Shown here: piece by piece, positions 16,745 to 27,986 of the stretch | Numbering within the stretch: position 1 is the stretch's first letter | How the letters are laid out: each line of letters opens with the position of its first letter | Translations under genes and position numbers: made by a program | From: Streptomyces collinus Tu 365 | Lineage (GTDB): Bacteria; Actinomycetota; Actinomycetes; Streptomycetales; Streptomycetaceae | Direction: 5' to 3' | DNA length: 64,000 bases | NCBI RefSeq assembly: GCF_000444875.1 | Contig: NC_021985.1 | Location: 4,422,170-4,486,169, forward strand | The notes under the pieces: model-generated | Databases searched by the model: none | What the model was told of the DNA's origin: nothing | Seen by the model: only the letters and a program-made list of their open reading frames with translations

Positions 16745-17379
16745 GTGCGCGGATTCTCGTCGTGGACAACTACGACAGCTTCGTCTTCAACCTGGTCCAG
16801 TACCTGTACCAGCTCGGCGCGGAGTGCGAGGTGCTGCGCAACGACGAGGTGTCGACGGCCCACGCCCAGGACGGCTTCGACGGCGTCCTGCTCTCGCCGG
16901 GCCCCGGCGCCCCGGAGCAGGCGGGCGTCTGCGTGGACATGGTCCGCCACTGCGCGGCGACCGGCGTGCCGGTCTTCGGGGTCTGCCTCGGCATGCAGTC
17001 GATGCAGGTCGCCTACGGCGGCGTCGTGGACCGCGCGCCCGAGCTGCTGCACGGCAAGACCTCGCTGGTGGAGCACGAGGGCGAGGGTGTCTTCGCCGGC
17101 CTGCCGTCGCCCTTCACGGCCACGCGCTACCACTCGCTGGCCGCCGAGCCGGCCACCGTGCCGCCCGAGCTGCGGGTCACGGCCCGTACCCACGACGGCA
17201 TCATCATGGGCCTGCGCCACCGGGAACTCCCGGTCGAGGGCGTGCAGTTCCACCCCGAGTCGGTGCTGACCGAGCACGGGCACCGAATGCTGGCCAACTG
17301 GCTGGTGGAATGCGGCTACCAGGACGCCGTGGCGAGGTCGGCGGGGCTCGCCCCGGTGGTGGGCAGGGCCACGGCGTGA
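16741..17379 (+). CDS. pabA: Aminodeoxychorismate/anthranilate synthase glutamine amidotransferase subunit
   Basis: 212 residues from GTG 16741, overlapping the upstream stop. Class I amidotransferase: SPGPGAP near 52-58, nucleophile Cys82 in FGVCLGMQ, His171 and Glu173 in FHPES. It releases ammonia from glutamine for the chorismate-using partner, giving 4-amino-4-deoxychorismate (folate) or anthranilate (tryptophan). The large subunit is not nearby, so pabA versus trpG cannot be settled from context. The pabA name follows common use for this locus. It overlaps the next sortase by GTGA. Confidence 0.9.
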   Translation: MSARILVVDNYDSFVFNLVQYLYQLGAECEVLRNDEVSTAHAQDGFDGVLLSPGPGAPEQAGVCVDMVRHCAATGVPVFGVCLGMQSMQVAYGGVVDRAPELLHGKTSLVEHEGEGVFAGLPSPFTATRYHSLAAEPATVPPELRVTARTHDGIIMGLRHRELPVEGVQFHPESVLTEHGHRMLANWLVECGYQDAVARSAGLAPVVGRATA

Positions 17380-18440
17380 CCGCGCTGCGCCCGGAGCGCG
17401 AGACCGATACCTCGTACGGGGATCAGTCGTACGGGGCTTCCGGTGCGCAGGCGGACTGGACCGTGGCGGGCGCGGCACCCGGGGAGCCGTACCGGCCGTC
17501 CCTGGACGACGAGACCATGGCGCTGCGGATCCCCGGGCCGCCGACAGGCCCCGACGGAGAGCCCCCGAGGCCTTCTCGCGCCGCTTCCGCGTCAGCGGCC
17601 ACCGGAACCTCACCGGGAGGGCGCGCGGCCCGCAGGAAGGCCGCCAAGCGGCGCGGTGGGCGTCATGGCGGCACCAGGGAGGCGGCGGGTACGGCCGACG
17701 CTCCCCGGTCCGGGTCACGGCCGCCGCTGTCGCGGGTGGAGGCCCGGCGTCAGGCGCGGCTGCGCAAGCCGGGTCCGGCCGTGCTCGCCAGCCGGGCGAT
17801 CGGCGAGGTCTTCATCACCACCGGCGTGCTGATGCTGCTGTTCGTCACCTACCAGCTGTGGTGGACCAACGTCCGCGCGCACGCGCAGGCCGGCAGCGAG
17901 ACGCACCAGCTCCAGGACGACTGGGCGAGCGGCAAGCGGGCCCCCGGGGTGTTCGAGCCGGGCCAGGGCTTCGCCATCCTGCACATCCCCAAGCTGGACG
18001 TGGTGGCGCCGATCGCCGAGGGCGTCGACAACAAGACGGTGCTCGACAAGGGCATGGTCGGCCACTACGGCGCGGGCACGCTGAAGACGGCGATGCCGAG
18101 CGCGAAGACCGGCAACTTCGGTCTCGCCGCGCACCGCAACACGCACGGTGAACCGTTCCGGTACATCAACCGGCTCAACCCCGGCGACCCGGTCGTGGTC
18201 GAGACGCAGGACACGTACTTCGTGTACAAGGTGACCTCGACGCTGCCGGTGACACCGCCGTCCAACACGAGCGTGCTGAACCCGGTCCCCCGGGGCTCGG
18301 GATTCACCGGGCCGGGCCGGTACATCACCCTCACCACGTGCACACCGGAGTTCACCAGCAAGTACCGGCTGATCGTCTGGGGCAAGATGGTCGAGGAACG
18401 CCCGCGCGACAAGGGCAAGCCGGACGCGCTCATCGACTAG
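17376..18440 (+). CDS. srtE1: Class E sortase with long cytoplasmic N-terminus (SrtE1-like)
   Basis: 354 residues from GTG 17376 (GTGA overlap with pabA). About 140 disordered, Pro/Arg/Ser-rich cytoplasmic residues precede the membrane helix (about 143-163). In the sortase domain the triad is His253 (LAAHRNTHGEPF), Cys322 in YITLTTC and Arg331 (KYRLIVW). In S. coelicolor two adjacent class E sortases near pknB anchor long chaplins and are needed for aerial hyphae; this gene matches the longer one by size and position. The cytoplasmic tail is much longer than in the third sortase and could be a regulatory platform. Confidence 0.88.
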   Translation: MTALRPERETDTSYGDQSYGASGAQADWTVAGAAPGEPYRPSLDDETMALRIPGPPTGPDGEPPRPSRAASASAATGTSPGGRAARRKAAKRRGGRHGGTREAAGTADAPRSGSRPPLSRVEARRQARLRKPGPAVLASRAIGEVFITTGVLMLLFVTYQLWWTNVRAHAQAGSETHQLQDDWASGKRAPGVFEPGQGFAILHIPKLDVVAPIAEGVDNKTVLDKGMVGHYGAGTLKTAMPSAKTGNFGLAAHRNTHGEPFRYINRLNPGDPVVVETQDTYFVYKVTSTLPVTPPSNTSVLNPVPRGSGFTGPGRYITLTTCTPEFTSKYRLIVWGKMVEERPRDKGKPDALID

Positions 18441-18455
18441 GGGCTAGAAGGAACT

Positions 18456-19208
18456 GTGGCAGGGACCGCCGACGACACCGAAGAGCACACGGACGCCTCC
18501 GACGCGGAACCCGCCCCGCGCCCCCGGCGCCCCGGACGGATCGCCCTCGCGATCAGCTTCCTCGGAGAACTCCTGATCACGGCGGGGGTGCTGCTCGCCC
18601 TCTTCGTCGTCTACTCGCTGTGGTGGACCAACGTGATAGCGGACCGCAAGGCCGACCGGGAGGCCGGCCGGGTCCGCGACCACTGGGCCCAGGCCACCGA
18701 CTCGGGCCCCGGCGCGCTCGACACCAAGGACGGCATCGGCTTCCTGCACGTCCCGGCGATGCGCAACGGCGAGGTCCTGGTGGAGAAGGGCACGGACACG
18801 GACGTCCTGAACGACGGCGTGGCCGGCTACTACACGGACCCCGTCAAGGCGGTCCTGCCCATGAGCGGAAAGAAGGGCAACTTCGCGCTCGCCGCCCACC
18901 GAGACGGTCACGGTGCGAAGTTCCACAACATCGACAAGCTGCGCGAGGGCGACCCGATCGTCTTCGAGACGAAGGACGACTGGTACGTCTACAAGGTCTT
19001 CTCGATCCTGCCGGAGACCTCGAAGTTCGACGTCAAGGTCCTGTCCGCGGTGCCGGAGGAGTCCGGCAGGAAGCGGCCGGGCCACTACATCACCCTGACG
19101 ACCTGCACTCCCGTCTACACCTCCCGCTACCGGTACGTGGTGTGGGGCGAACTGGTCCGCGTGCAGAAGGTCGACAGCAGGCGGACCCCGCCGAAGGAAC
19201 TGGGCTGA
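18456..19208 (+). CDS. srtE2: Class E sortase (SrtE2-like)
   Basis: 250 residues from GTG 18456, 15 bases after the previous sortase, so co-transcribed. Acidic cytoplasmic start, membrane helix about 31-57, triad His148 (LAAHRDGHGAKF), Cys217 in YITLTTC and Arg226 (SRYRYVVW). It closely parallels the preceding sortase and represents the second member of the SrtE pair that covalently attaches surface proteins to peptidoglycan. The gene ends at a strong bidirectional terminator shared with pknB. Confidence 0.88.
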   Translation: MAGTADDTEEHTDASDAEPAPRPRRPGRIALAISFLGELLITAGVLLALFVVYSLWWTNVIADRKADREAGRVRDHWAQATDSGPGALDTKDGIGFLHVPAMRNGEVLVEKGTDTDVLNDGVAGYYTDPVKAVLPMSGKKGNFALAAHRDGHGAKFHNIDKLREGDPIVFETKDDWYVYKVFSILPETSKFDVKVLSAVPEESGRKRPGHYITLTTCTPVYTSRYRYVVWGELVRVQKVDSRRTPPKELG

Positions 19209-19215
19209 CGGACAT

Positions 19216-19263
19216 CACGAGGAAGGCCCCTGCCGGACGCTGCCGGCAGGGGCCTTCCTCGTG
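19216..19263. terminator. Bidirectional terminator between srtE2 and pknB
   Basis: Perfect 21-base arms (19216-19236 and 19243-19263) with a six-base loop; the core is AAGGCCCCTGCCGG. It separates two convergent operons. Confidence 0.93.
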
Positions 19264-19274
19264 AGCGCGGGGCC

Positions 19275-21269
<1,995 letters not shown>

Positions 21270-21441
21270 AGCTACCTACCAGCCCTCTCCGTCGGTCTCG
21301 GCCGCACACGTCCGTGCGCGGCCGGAGGCTGCCGTCCGGGCCTACCGTACCCGGCTCGCTCTGTGTGACCTGGCCAAGCCCGTAACCCGATACAGGACCG
21401 GTATCGCAACGTGCGACGATGTGAAGAGGGCGTGATGGGGG

Positions 21442-22920
21442 TCACTTCTTGGAATTGATGACAGCCTCCATGACGTTCTTCGCGATCGGCGCGGCCAGGC
21501 CGCCACCGGAGATGTCGTCGCGGTTGGCGTTCTCGTCCTCGACCACCACGGCCACGGCGACCGGCGAGCTGCCGTCGCTGAGCTTGGCGTAGGAGATGAA
21601 CCACGCGTAGGGGTTCGCGCTGTTCGCCACGCCGTGCTGGGCGGTACCGGTCTTGCCGCCTACGGTGACACCGCCGCCGATCTGCGCGTTCTTGCCCGTG
21701 CCGTCCTTGACGACGGTCTCCATCATCTGCTGCAGGACCTGCGCGTTCTTCGGCGACAGCGGCCGGCTCAGCTCCTGCGGGTCGGTCGTGGAGACCGGGT
21801 CGACGTTGGAGGACTGCAGCTCGTCGACCATGTACGGCTTCATCAGCCGGCCGTCGTTGGCGACGGCCGAGGCCACCATGGCCATCTGCAGCGGGGTGGC
21901 CGCGGTGTTGTACTGGCCGATCGAGGACAGCGCGGTCTGCGAGTCGTTCATGTGGTCGGAGAACACCGACGCGTTGGAGCGGACCGGCGTGAACTGCTCG
22001 GAGTCGAAGCCGAACTTCTTCGCCTCGGCGAGCATCTTGTCGTTGCCGAGGTCGGCGCCGATCTTGCCGAAGACGGTGTTGCAGGAGATCCGCAGCGCCT
22101 CACGCATGCTGACGTTCTTGCAGCGGATGCTGCCTTCGTTCTTCAGCTCGGTGTGCGTGCCCGTCATGATCCACGGCTGCGGCGAGTCGGTCGGCTCGTC
22201 CGCCGAGTTGTACTTGCCGTTCTCCAGCGCGGCCGCGGCCGTGACGACCTTGAAGGTCGAGCCCGGCGGGTAGGTCTCGCGCAGCGCCCGGTTCAGCATC
22301 GGGTCGGCCGGGTCGTTCTTCTTCTGGAGCTTGTTCCACGCCTTGGCGTCGTCGTTGGTGTTGCCCGCGAACGACGAGGGGTTGTACGACGGGTAGGAGG
22401 CCAGCGCCAGGATCTTGCCCGTGGAGGGCTCCAGCGCGACCACCGCGCCCTTGCCGCCCCGGGACTTCAGACCGTCGAACGCCGCCTTCTGAGCGGCCGC
22501 GTTGAGCGTGGTGACGACGTTGCCGCCCTGCCTCGGCTTGCCCGTGATCATGTCGAGCGTGTTGCGGAAGAAGAGCCGGTCGTCGTTGCCGGTGAGGATG
22601 CCGTCGTTGAGCTTCTCCAACTGGCTGCCGTCGAAGGCCTGCGAGGAGTAACCGGTGACCGGGGCCCACATGGGCCCGTTCTTGTAGGTGCGCTTGTACT
22701 TGAAGTCACCGCTCTTGGACTCGACGGAACCGGTTATCGGGTTGCCGTCGACGATGATGTCGCCGCGCGGGTTCGCGTACCGCTCGATGGCGACCCGGCG
22801 GTTGTCCTTTTCACTGCTCAGCTGGTCGGCCCTGACGTACTGCAGGTAGTTGTCACGGATCAGCAGGGCGAGGACGAGCAGACCGCAGAAGATCGCGATC
22901 CGGCGCAGGGGCTTGTTCAT
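21442..22920 (-). CDS. pbpA: Class B penicillin-binding protein PbpA
   Basis: 492 residues. One N-terminal membrane helix (about 8-24), a dimerisation-like region, then a transpeptidase domain with Ser221-x-x-Lys224 (PGSTFK), SCN 279-281 and Lys423-Thr-Gly (GGKTGTAQ). It cross-links peptidoglycan as partner of the SEDS polymerase encoded just upstream. Its ATG overlaps the rodA stop by four bases, indicating coupled translation and a stoichiometric pair. The length is typical of the actinobacterial PbpA group. Confidence 0.95.
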   Translation of the reverse strand: MNKPLRRIAIFCGLLVLALLIRDNYLQYVRADQLSSEKDNRRVAIERYANPRGDIIVDGNPITGSVESKSGDFKYKRTYKNGPMWAPVTGYSSQAFDGSQLEKLNDGILTGNDDRLFFRNTLDMITGKPRQGGNVVTTLNAAAQKAAFDGLKSRGGKGAVVALEPSTGKILALASYPSYNPSSFAGNTNDDAKAWNKLQKKNDPADPMLNRALRETYPPGSTFKVVTAAAALENGKYNSADEPTDSPQPWIMTGTHTELKNEGSIRCKNVSMREALRISCNTVFGKIGADLGNDKMLAEAKKFGFDSEQFTPVRSNASVFSDHMNDSQTALSSIGQYNTAATPLQMAMVASAVANDGRLMKPYMVDELQSSNVDPVSTTDPQELSRPLSPKNAQVLQQMMETVVKDGTGKNAQIGGGVTVGGKTGTAQHGVANSANPYAWFISYAKLSDGSSPVAVAVVVEDENANRDDISGGGLAAPIAKNVMEAVINSKK

Positions 22921-24368
22921 GACGGTCGGACCACCTGGGTCATCTCGGCGTCGGGGTTGGTCGCGGGGGTGGGCGCCGGGCGGCGGGCGGTGTCGCTGAT
23001 GCGGATGAGAATCGCGATCAGCGCCCAGTTGGCCAGCACGGAGGAACCACCCGAGGCCAGGAACGGCATCGTCATACCGGTCAGCGGGATGAGACCCATC
23101 ACACCGCCGGCGACCACGAAGACCTGGAGGGCGAAGGCGCCGGACAGGCCGATGGCGAGCAGCTTGCCGAAGGGGTCACGGGCGGCGAGGGCGGTGCGCA
23201 CACCGCGCTCCACGATCAGGCCGTAGATCAGCAGGATCGCCATGATGCCCGCGAGGCCGAGCTCCTCACCGAAGGTCGCGAGGACGAAGTCGGAGTTGGC
23301 GGCGAACTTGATCAGGTCCGAGTGGCCCTGTCCCCAGCCGGTGCCGAGGGTGCCGCCGGAGCCGAACGCCCACAGGGACTGCTGGAGCTGGTCGGAGTGG
23401 AGGATGCCGTCGTGGGTGACCTGGCGGCTGAGCTGGTACTCGCGCATCGGGTCGAGCCAGGCCTGCACACGCGTCTGGATGTGCGGCTCGAAGCTCGCCA
23501 CGCCGACGGCGCCGACCGCGGACATCAGCAGACCGAAGACGATCCAGCTGGTCCGCTCGGTGGCGACGTACAGCATGATGACGAACATTCCGAAGAACAG
23601 CAGCGAGGTGCCGAGGTCGGTCTCGAAGACGAGGATGAGGATCGAGATCGCCCAGACCACCACGATCGGGCCGAGGTCGCGGCCGCGCGGCAGGTACAGG
23701 CCCATGAAGCGGCGACTGGCCAGGGCCAGGGCGTCGCGCTTCACCATCAGGTAGCCGGCGAAGAAGATCGCCAGGATGATCTTGGCGAACTCACCGGGCT
23801 GGAGCGAGCCGAGACCGGGGATCCTGATCCAGATCTTGGCGCCGTAGATGTTGGCGCCGAGGCCCGGCACCAGCGGCAGGATCAGCAGGATCAGCGCGCC
23901 GAACATCGAGATGTAGGTGTACCGCTGCAGGACGCGGTGGTCCTTCAGGAAGATCAGCACCACGGCGAACACGGCGATGGCCAGGGCGGTGTACAGCAGC
24001 TGCCTGGGCGCGGCCGCGGAGAAGTGGGGCAGCGACTGGAGCAGCTTCGACTGGTCGAGGCGCCAGATGACCACCAGACCGAGCCCGTTGAGCAGGGTCG
24101 CCAGCGGCAGCAGCAGCGGGTCGGCGTACGGCGCGAACTTGCGCACCGCGAGGTGGGCGACGCCGGCCAGCAGCGCGAGACCGAGGCCGTAGCTCAGCAG
24201 ACCGGTGGGCACCTGGTCGTCGATGGCCAGACCCACGTTGGCGTAGGCGAACACCGGGATGACCACGGCGAACACCAGCAGAGCCAGCTCGGTGTTGCGT
24301 CGGCTCGGTGCGCCGATCGCGCCGATCGTGGAGGTGTGGTGCGTCGGCGTATTCGAAGTACTGCTCAT
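22917..24368 (-). CDS. rodA: SEDS-family peptidoglycan glycosyltransferase (RodA/FtsW type)
   Basis: 483 residues with about twelve hydrophobic helices. Family motifs are WAFGSGGTLGTGWGQGHSDL, the PEANSDFVLATFGEELG-like segment (here AANSDFVLATFGEELG) and the C-terminal GLIPLTGMTMPFLASGGSS. SEDS proteins polymerise lipid II into glycan strands together with a class B PBP. Coupled overlap with pbpA supports that pairing. It is named rodA by analogy to the mycobacterial pknB cluster; FtsW/SpoVE-like function in sporulation septation cannot be excluded. Confidence 0.93.
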   Translation of the reverse strand: MSSTSNTPTHHTSTIGAIGAPSRRNTELALLVFAVVIPVFAYANVGLAIDDQVPTGLLSYGLGLALLAGVAHLAVRKFAPYADPLLLPLATLLNGLGLVVIWRLDQSKLLQSLPHFSAAAPRQLLYTALAIAVFAVVLIFLKDHRVLQRYTYISMFGALILLILPLVPGLGANIYGAKIWIRIPGLGSLQPGEFAKIILAIFFAGYLMVKRDALALASRRFMGLYLPRGRDLGPIVVVWAISILILVFETDLGTSLLFFGMFVIMLYVATERTSWIVFGLLMSAVGAVGVASFEPHIQTRVQAWLDPMREYQLSRQVTHDGILHSDQLQQSLWAFGSGGTLGTGWGQGHSDLIKFAANSDFVLATFGEELGLAGIMAILLIYGLIVERGVRTALAARDPFGKLLAIGLSGAFALQVFVVAGGVMGLIPLTGMTMPFLASGGSSVLANWALIAILIRISDTARRPAPTPATNPDAEMTQVVRPS

Positions 24369-24395
24369 CGTGTGACAGGGCCCCTCACGGCGTGC

Positions 24396-25943
24396 TCACT
24401 GCTTGCCGCACTGATCGACGACCTTCTGCTCATCCTCGGAGAGGCTCGGGCCGGGGTTGGGAGTGGCGGTCGCGGTCGGGCTCGGGGACTTCGAAGGCGA
24501 CTTCGAGGAGCCCGAGGCCGACGGGTTCGGCGTCGGTGATGCCTTGGACGTGAGGGAGGTACGGGTGGTTCCCGTGGTGCTCCCGGTCTTGCCCTGGCTC
24601 GCCTTGGCGTTGTGCCCGCTGTCCGCGGCGGCGCGTTCCGCCTGCTTGCGGCACGCGGAGGCCTGCACGGTCAGCGCCTGGATCTTCGCCTGCGCCTGCT
24701 GCAGGCCGCCCGCCGCGATCGTGTTCTTGACCTGCTTCTGCTGGTAGGGCGGCAGGTACTTGAGTTCGATCTCGGGGTGGTCCTGCTGCACCTTCGACAG
24801 CGACACCCAGGCCAGGTCCTGGCTGATGCCGCGGTACAGCGCGACGTGCTCGCCGCTGGTGCCGACGTAGTACTGCGTCTGCGTCCAGCGGTAACCGCCG
24901 TACAGTCCGCCGCCGATCACCGCCAGGGCGAGGACGCCGTACACCGATCTCTTCAGCCACCTGCGGTTCTTGCGGGGCTTGGTGAAGTCCTCGTCGGTGT
25001 AGTCGCCGAAGCTGCCGGCGGGCGCGTAGCCGGTGCTGTCGCCGGAGCCGGGCGGGCCGAACTCGCCGCCGCCCTGCCCGTGGCCCTGGCGGCCGAGGTG
25101 GGAGGCGCGGCCGGCCGGCGTCTGCATGATGCCGTTGTCGTGCAGGTGGTGCTGGTTCTCGGCGACGGCGCCGACCACGACCGGGGTGTCGGACAGCTGT
25201 CCGGCGAGGGTGTCACCGGTGTCCAGGTCGAGCACGTCCGCGACGATCACGGTGATGTTGTCCGGGCCGCCGCCGCGCAGCGCGAGCTGGATCAGCTCCT
25301 GCACGGTCTCCTGGGGGCCCTGGTAGCTGGCGAGGGTCTCCTCCATCGTCTGGTGGGAGACGACGCCGGACAGGCCGTCGGAGCAGATCAGGTAGCGGTC
25401 GCCGGCCCGCACCTCGCGGATCGAGAGGTCGGGCTCGACGTGGTCGCCGCTGCCCAGCGCGCGCATCAGCAGGGAGCGCTGCGGATGGGTGGTGGCCTCT
25501 TCCTCGGTGATCCGGCCCTCGTCCACGAGCCGCTGCACCCAGGTGTGGTCCTGGGTGATCTGGGTCAGCACCCCGTCGCGCAGCAGGTAGGCGCGGGAGT
25601 CGCCGACGTGCACGAGGCCGAGCCGCTGACCGGTCCACAGCAGGGCGGTGAGCGTGGTGCCCATGCCCTCGAGCTGGGGGTCCTCCTCGACCATGGAGCG
25701 CAGCTGGTCGTTGGCGCGCTGCACGGCGACGCCGAGCGAGGTCAGGATGTCGGAGCCGGGCACGTCGTCGTCGAGCGTGACCAGGGTGGAGATGACCTCG
25801 GAGGAGGCGACCTCGCCGGCCGCCTGGCCGCCCATGCCGTCGGCGATGGCGAGCAGGCGCGGACCGGCGTAACCGGAGTCCTCGTTGCCCTCCCGGATCA
25901 TGCCCTTGTGCGATCCGGCGGCGAAGCGCAGTGACAGACTCAT
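24396..25943 (-). CDS. pstP: PP2C-family Ser/Thr phosphatase PstP
   Basis: 515 residues from ATG 25943. PP2C domain about 6-237, with metal-binding motifs REGNEDS (17-23), ADGMGGQAAGE from about 34, ICSDGLSGVV and GGPDNITVIVADV. A linker, one membrane helix (VYGVLALAVIGGGLYGGYRW) and an extracellular tail rich in Ser/Thr/Pro with a Cys-containing end follow. It reverses phosphorylation by PknB and other kinases encoded nearby. It lies 27 bases upstream of rodA. The extracellular portion is longer than in many homologues. Confidence 0.95.
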   Translation of the reverse strand: MSLSLRFAAGSHKGMIREGNEDSGYAGPRLLAIADGMGGQAAGEVASSEVISTLVTLDDDVPGSDILTSLGVAVQRANDQLRSMVEEDPQLEGMGTTLTALLWTGQRLGLVHVGDSRAYLLRDGVLTQITQDHTWVQRLVDEGRITEEEATTHPQRSLLMRALGSGDHVEPDLSIREVRAGDRYLICSDGLSGVVSHQTMEETLASYQGPQETVQELIQLALRGGGPDNITVIVADVLDLDTGDTLAGQLSDTPVVVGAVAENQHHLHDNGIMQTPAGRASHLGRQGHGQGGGEFGPPGSGDSTGYAPAGSFGDYTDEDFTKPRKNRRWLKRSVYGVLALAVIGGGLYGGYRWTQTQYYVGTSGEHVALYRGISQDLAWVSLSKVQQDHPEIELKYLPPYQQKQVKNTIAAGGLQQAQAKIQALTVQASACRKQAERAAADSGHNAKASQGKTGSTTGTTRTSLTSKASPTPNPSASGSSKSPSKSPSPTATATPNPGPSLSEDEQKVVDQCGKQ

Positions 25944-26083
25944 GCGCACCTCGCCCGTCGGCTCCGGGTACAGCCGGTCGTGTCGAGCCACACTGCCCAC
26001 CCTCCGGTCGGGAGCGCGCCGCAGACCGGGGTGCGGCCTGCCGCTGCGTGCTCGCTCCGCTCGCGCTCACTCATGACGTAGCA

Positions 26084-26602
26084 CTACTTCCGCAGCTCGA
26101 TGACGGTTTTGCCGATGCGGATCGGCGCGCCCAGCGGGATCGGTGTGGGGGTCGTCAGCCGGGACCGGTCCAGGTAGGTGCCGTTGGTGGAGCCGAGGTC
26201 CTCGACGATCCACTGACCGTCGCGGTCCGGGTAGATCCTGGCATGCCGGCTGGAGGCGTAGTCGTCGTCCAGCACGATCGTGGAGTCGTGGGCCCGGCCC
26301 AGGGTGACGGTCTGGCCCTGCAGCGCGACGGTGGTGCCGGTCAGTGTGCCTTCGGTCACCACGAGCTTGCTGGGGGCGTTGCGGCGCTGCCGCCCGCCGC
26401 CCTGCTGCCCGCGCTGGGGCGGAGGCGCGGCCTGCTGCTGCCGCGCGGCCTGCTGCGGCCGTGCCGCCTCCCGGCGCGCTCCGCGCTGGGTGACGCGCGT
26501 ACCGAACAGGTCGCTTCGGATGACCTGCACGGCCACGATCACGAACAGCCACAGTACGGCCAGGAAACCCAGCCGCATGACCGTGAGGGTCAGCTCTGAC
26601 AT
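26084..26602 (-). CDS. fhaB: FHA-domain protein FhaB
   Basis: 172 residues. An N-terminal membrane helix (about 9-27), a Gln/Arg/Pro-rich linker, then a C-terminal FHA domain (about 78-168) with the phosphothreonine-binding landmarks TLGRAHDSTI, SSRHARI and GSTNGTYLD. It reads phosphorylated partners of PknB at the membrane, as shown for mycobacterial FhaB (FipA). It starts 10 bases after fhaA and precedes pstP by 140 bases. Confidence 0.95.
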   Translation of the reverse strand: MSELTLTVMRLGFLAVLWLFVIVAVQVIRSDLFGTRVTQRGARREAARPQQAARQQQAAPPPQRGQQGGGRQRRNAPSKLVVTEGTLTGTTVALQGQTVTLGRAHDSTIVLDDDYASSRHARIYPDRDGQWIVEDLGSTNGTYLDRSRLTTPTPIPLGAPIRIGKTVIELRK

Positions 26603-26612
26603 TGCCCCCGCT

Positions 26613-27464
26613 TCACCCTTCGGCTTGCCGGTAAATGATGGTGGTGCTGCCCACGACGATCCGCGAGCCGTCGCGGAGCGTAGCGCGGGTGGTGTGCTGC
26701 CCGTCCACCACGATGCCGTTGGTGGAGCCGAGATCCTGGATCGTCGAGGGCGTTCCGGTCCGGATCTCGCAGTGCCGGCGGGAGACGCCGGGGTCGTCGA
26801 TCCGCACGTCGGCCTCGGTGCTGCGGCCCAGCACCAGCGTCGCGCGGGAGATCTGGTGGCGGGTGCCGTTGATCTCGATCCAGTAGCGGGTGCGTCCGCC
26901 GCTCATCGGAGCGGCGGCGGGCCGCTGGGTGGCGGGCTGCGGGTAACCGTAGCCGCCGGGCCGGGCGCCGGGGGGCGGCGCGGCCGGCATGGGGGGCGCT
27001 CCGGCGGGCGCGGCGGGCGGGTAGCCCGGGCCGCCGCCCTGGCCGGGCCGGCCGGCGGGGGGCGCCGCGGGGGCGCTCTGCTGGCTGGCGGAGGAGGCGA
27101 GGGTGCGCGAGCGCACCCGGTACAGACCCGTGTCGAGGTCCTCGGCCTTCTCCAGGTTGACCTTGATCGGCCCCATGAAGGTGTAGCGCTGCTGCTTGGC
27201 GTAGTCGCGCACCATGCCGGCCAGCTCGTCGCCGAGCTGTCCGGAGTAGGGGCTGAGGCGCTCGAAGTCGGGCGCGCTCAGCTCCACGATGAAGTCGTTC
27301 GGCACGACCGTGCGTTCGCGGTTCCAGATGGTCGCGTTGTTGTCGCACTCCCGCTGGAGCGCTCCGGCGATCTCCACGGGCTGGACCTCGGACTTGAAGA
27401 CCTTGGCGAAGGTGCCGTTGACCAGACCTTCGAGACGCTGCTCGAACTTCTTCAGGACTCCCAT
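26613..27464 (-). CDS. fhaA: FHA-domain protein FhaA
   Basis: 283 residues from ATG 27464, with a strong GGAGGTG site. An N-terminal DUF3662 domain (about 1-125, GVLKKFEQRLEGLVNGTFAKVFKSEVQPVE) is joined by a Pro/Ala/Gly-rich linker to an FHA domain (about 205-280: LVLGRSTEADVRIDD, SRRHCEIRTG, GSTNGIVVDG). In mycobacteria FhaA binds the PknB-phosphorylated MviN-type flippase and slows peptidoglycan synthesis at poles and septa. It is the promoter-proximal gene of the operon. Confidence 0.95.
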   Translation of the reverse strand: MGVLKKFEQRLEGLVNGTFAKVFKSEVQPVEIAGALQRECDNNATIWNRERTVVPNDFIVELSAPDFERLSPYSGQLGDELAGMVRDYAKQQRYTFMGPIKVNLEKAEDLDTGLYRVRSRTLASSASQQSAPAAPPAGRPGQGGGPGYPPAAPAGAPPMPAAPPPGARPGGYGYPQPATQRPAAAPMSGGRTRYWIEINGTRHQISRATLVLGRSTEADVRIDDPGVSRRHCEIRTGTPSTIQDLGSTNGIVVDGQHTTRATLRDGSRIVVGSTTIIYRQAEG

Positions 27465-27853
27465 GGGGCACCTCCTCCGTCGTTCCCGCTCTGTCTTGCC
27501 CTGCTCCGTGCCGGCGTGCCGGCCGGTACCGCTCACTGATCGTATCTACGCGCCCGGCAATCAGCCGGTTCCCCCAGCGGCTCCCCTTCGAACTCCTCCG
27601 GCACATGGATCGTAGAGGCGCCTCACGACCAGTGTCCCGCACCCGGCTGTGCACCCGACCCGCTGTAGGGGGAGATGGCCGTGACCGGTACGAGGTTGAT
27701 ACGTGAACAGGCACTGCTCGATACGCCGGTGGCGCCGGGGGGCGGGGGCGGGCGGCCCGTAAGGGATGTGAACCCACCCCGTACGACGTGCTAATGTTCT
27801 GGATGTCGGAAGGGGCCAGCCCGCAAGGGCCGGGAACGGAAGACACACCCAAT
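27465..27853. other. Promoter region of the fhaA-pknB operon and of tRNA-Leu
   Basis: About 390 bases without a gene. It must carry the leftward promoter of the phospho-signalling operon and the rightward tRNA promoter. No confident -10/-35 pair was found; the local sequence is less GC-rich than the genes around it. Confidence 0.5.
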
Positions 27854-27937
27854 GCGCGGGTGGCGGAATAGGCAGACGCGCTGGATTCAGGTTCCAGTGC
27901 CCGCAAGGGCGTGGGGGTTCAACTCCCCCCTCGCGCA
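27854..27937 (+). tRNA. tRNA-Leu (CAG anticodon)
   Basis: Class II tRNA with acceptor GCGCGGG/CTCGCGC (one G-T pair), anticodon stem CTGGA/TCCAG around TTCAGGT, a long variable arm (TGCCCGCAAGGGCG), T arm GGGGG-TTCAACT-CCCCC and discriminator A. CCA is not encoded. Confidence 0.97.
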
Positions 27938-27945
27938 CACAGTGG

Positions 27946-27986
27946 CTACGGGCCCATCGTGAAGACGATGGGCCCGTAGTCGTTTT
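27946..27986 (+). terminator. Intrinsic terminator after tRNA-Leu
   Basis: CTACGGGCCCATCGT pairs perfectly with ACGATGGGCCCGTAG around GAAG, followed by TCGTTTT. Confidence 0.95.

Noticed and set aside
16732..16772. Two GTGGACAA sequences as DnaA boxes
   Set aside because: Each has a mismatch and lies in coding sequence of pabA and the gene before it, where codon constraints explain them.
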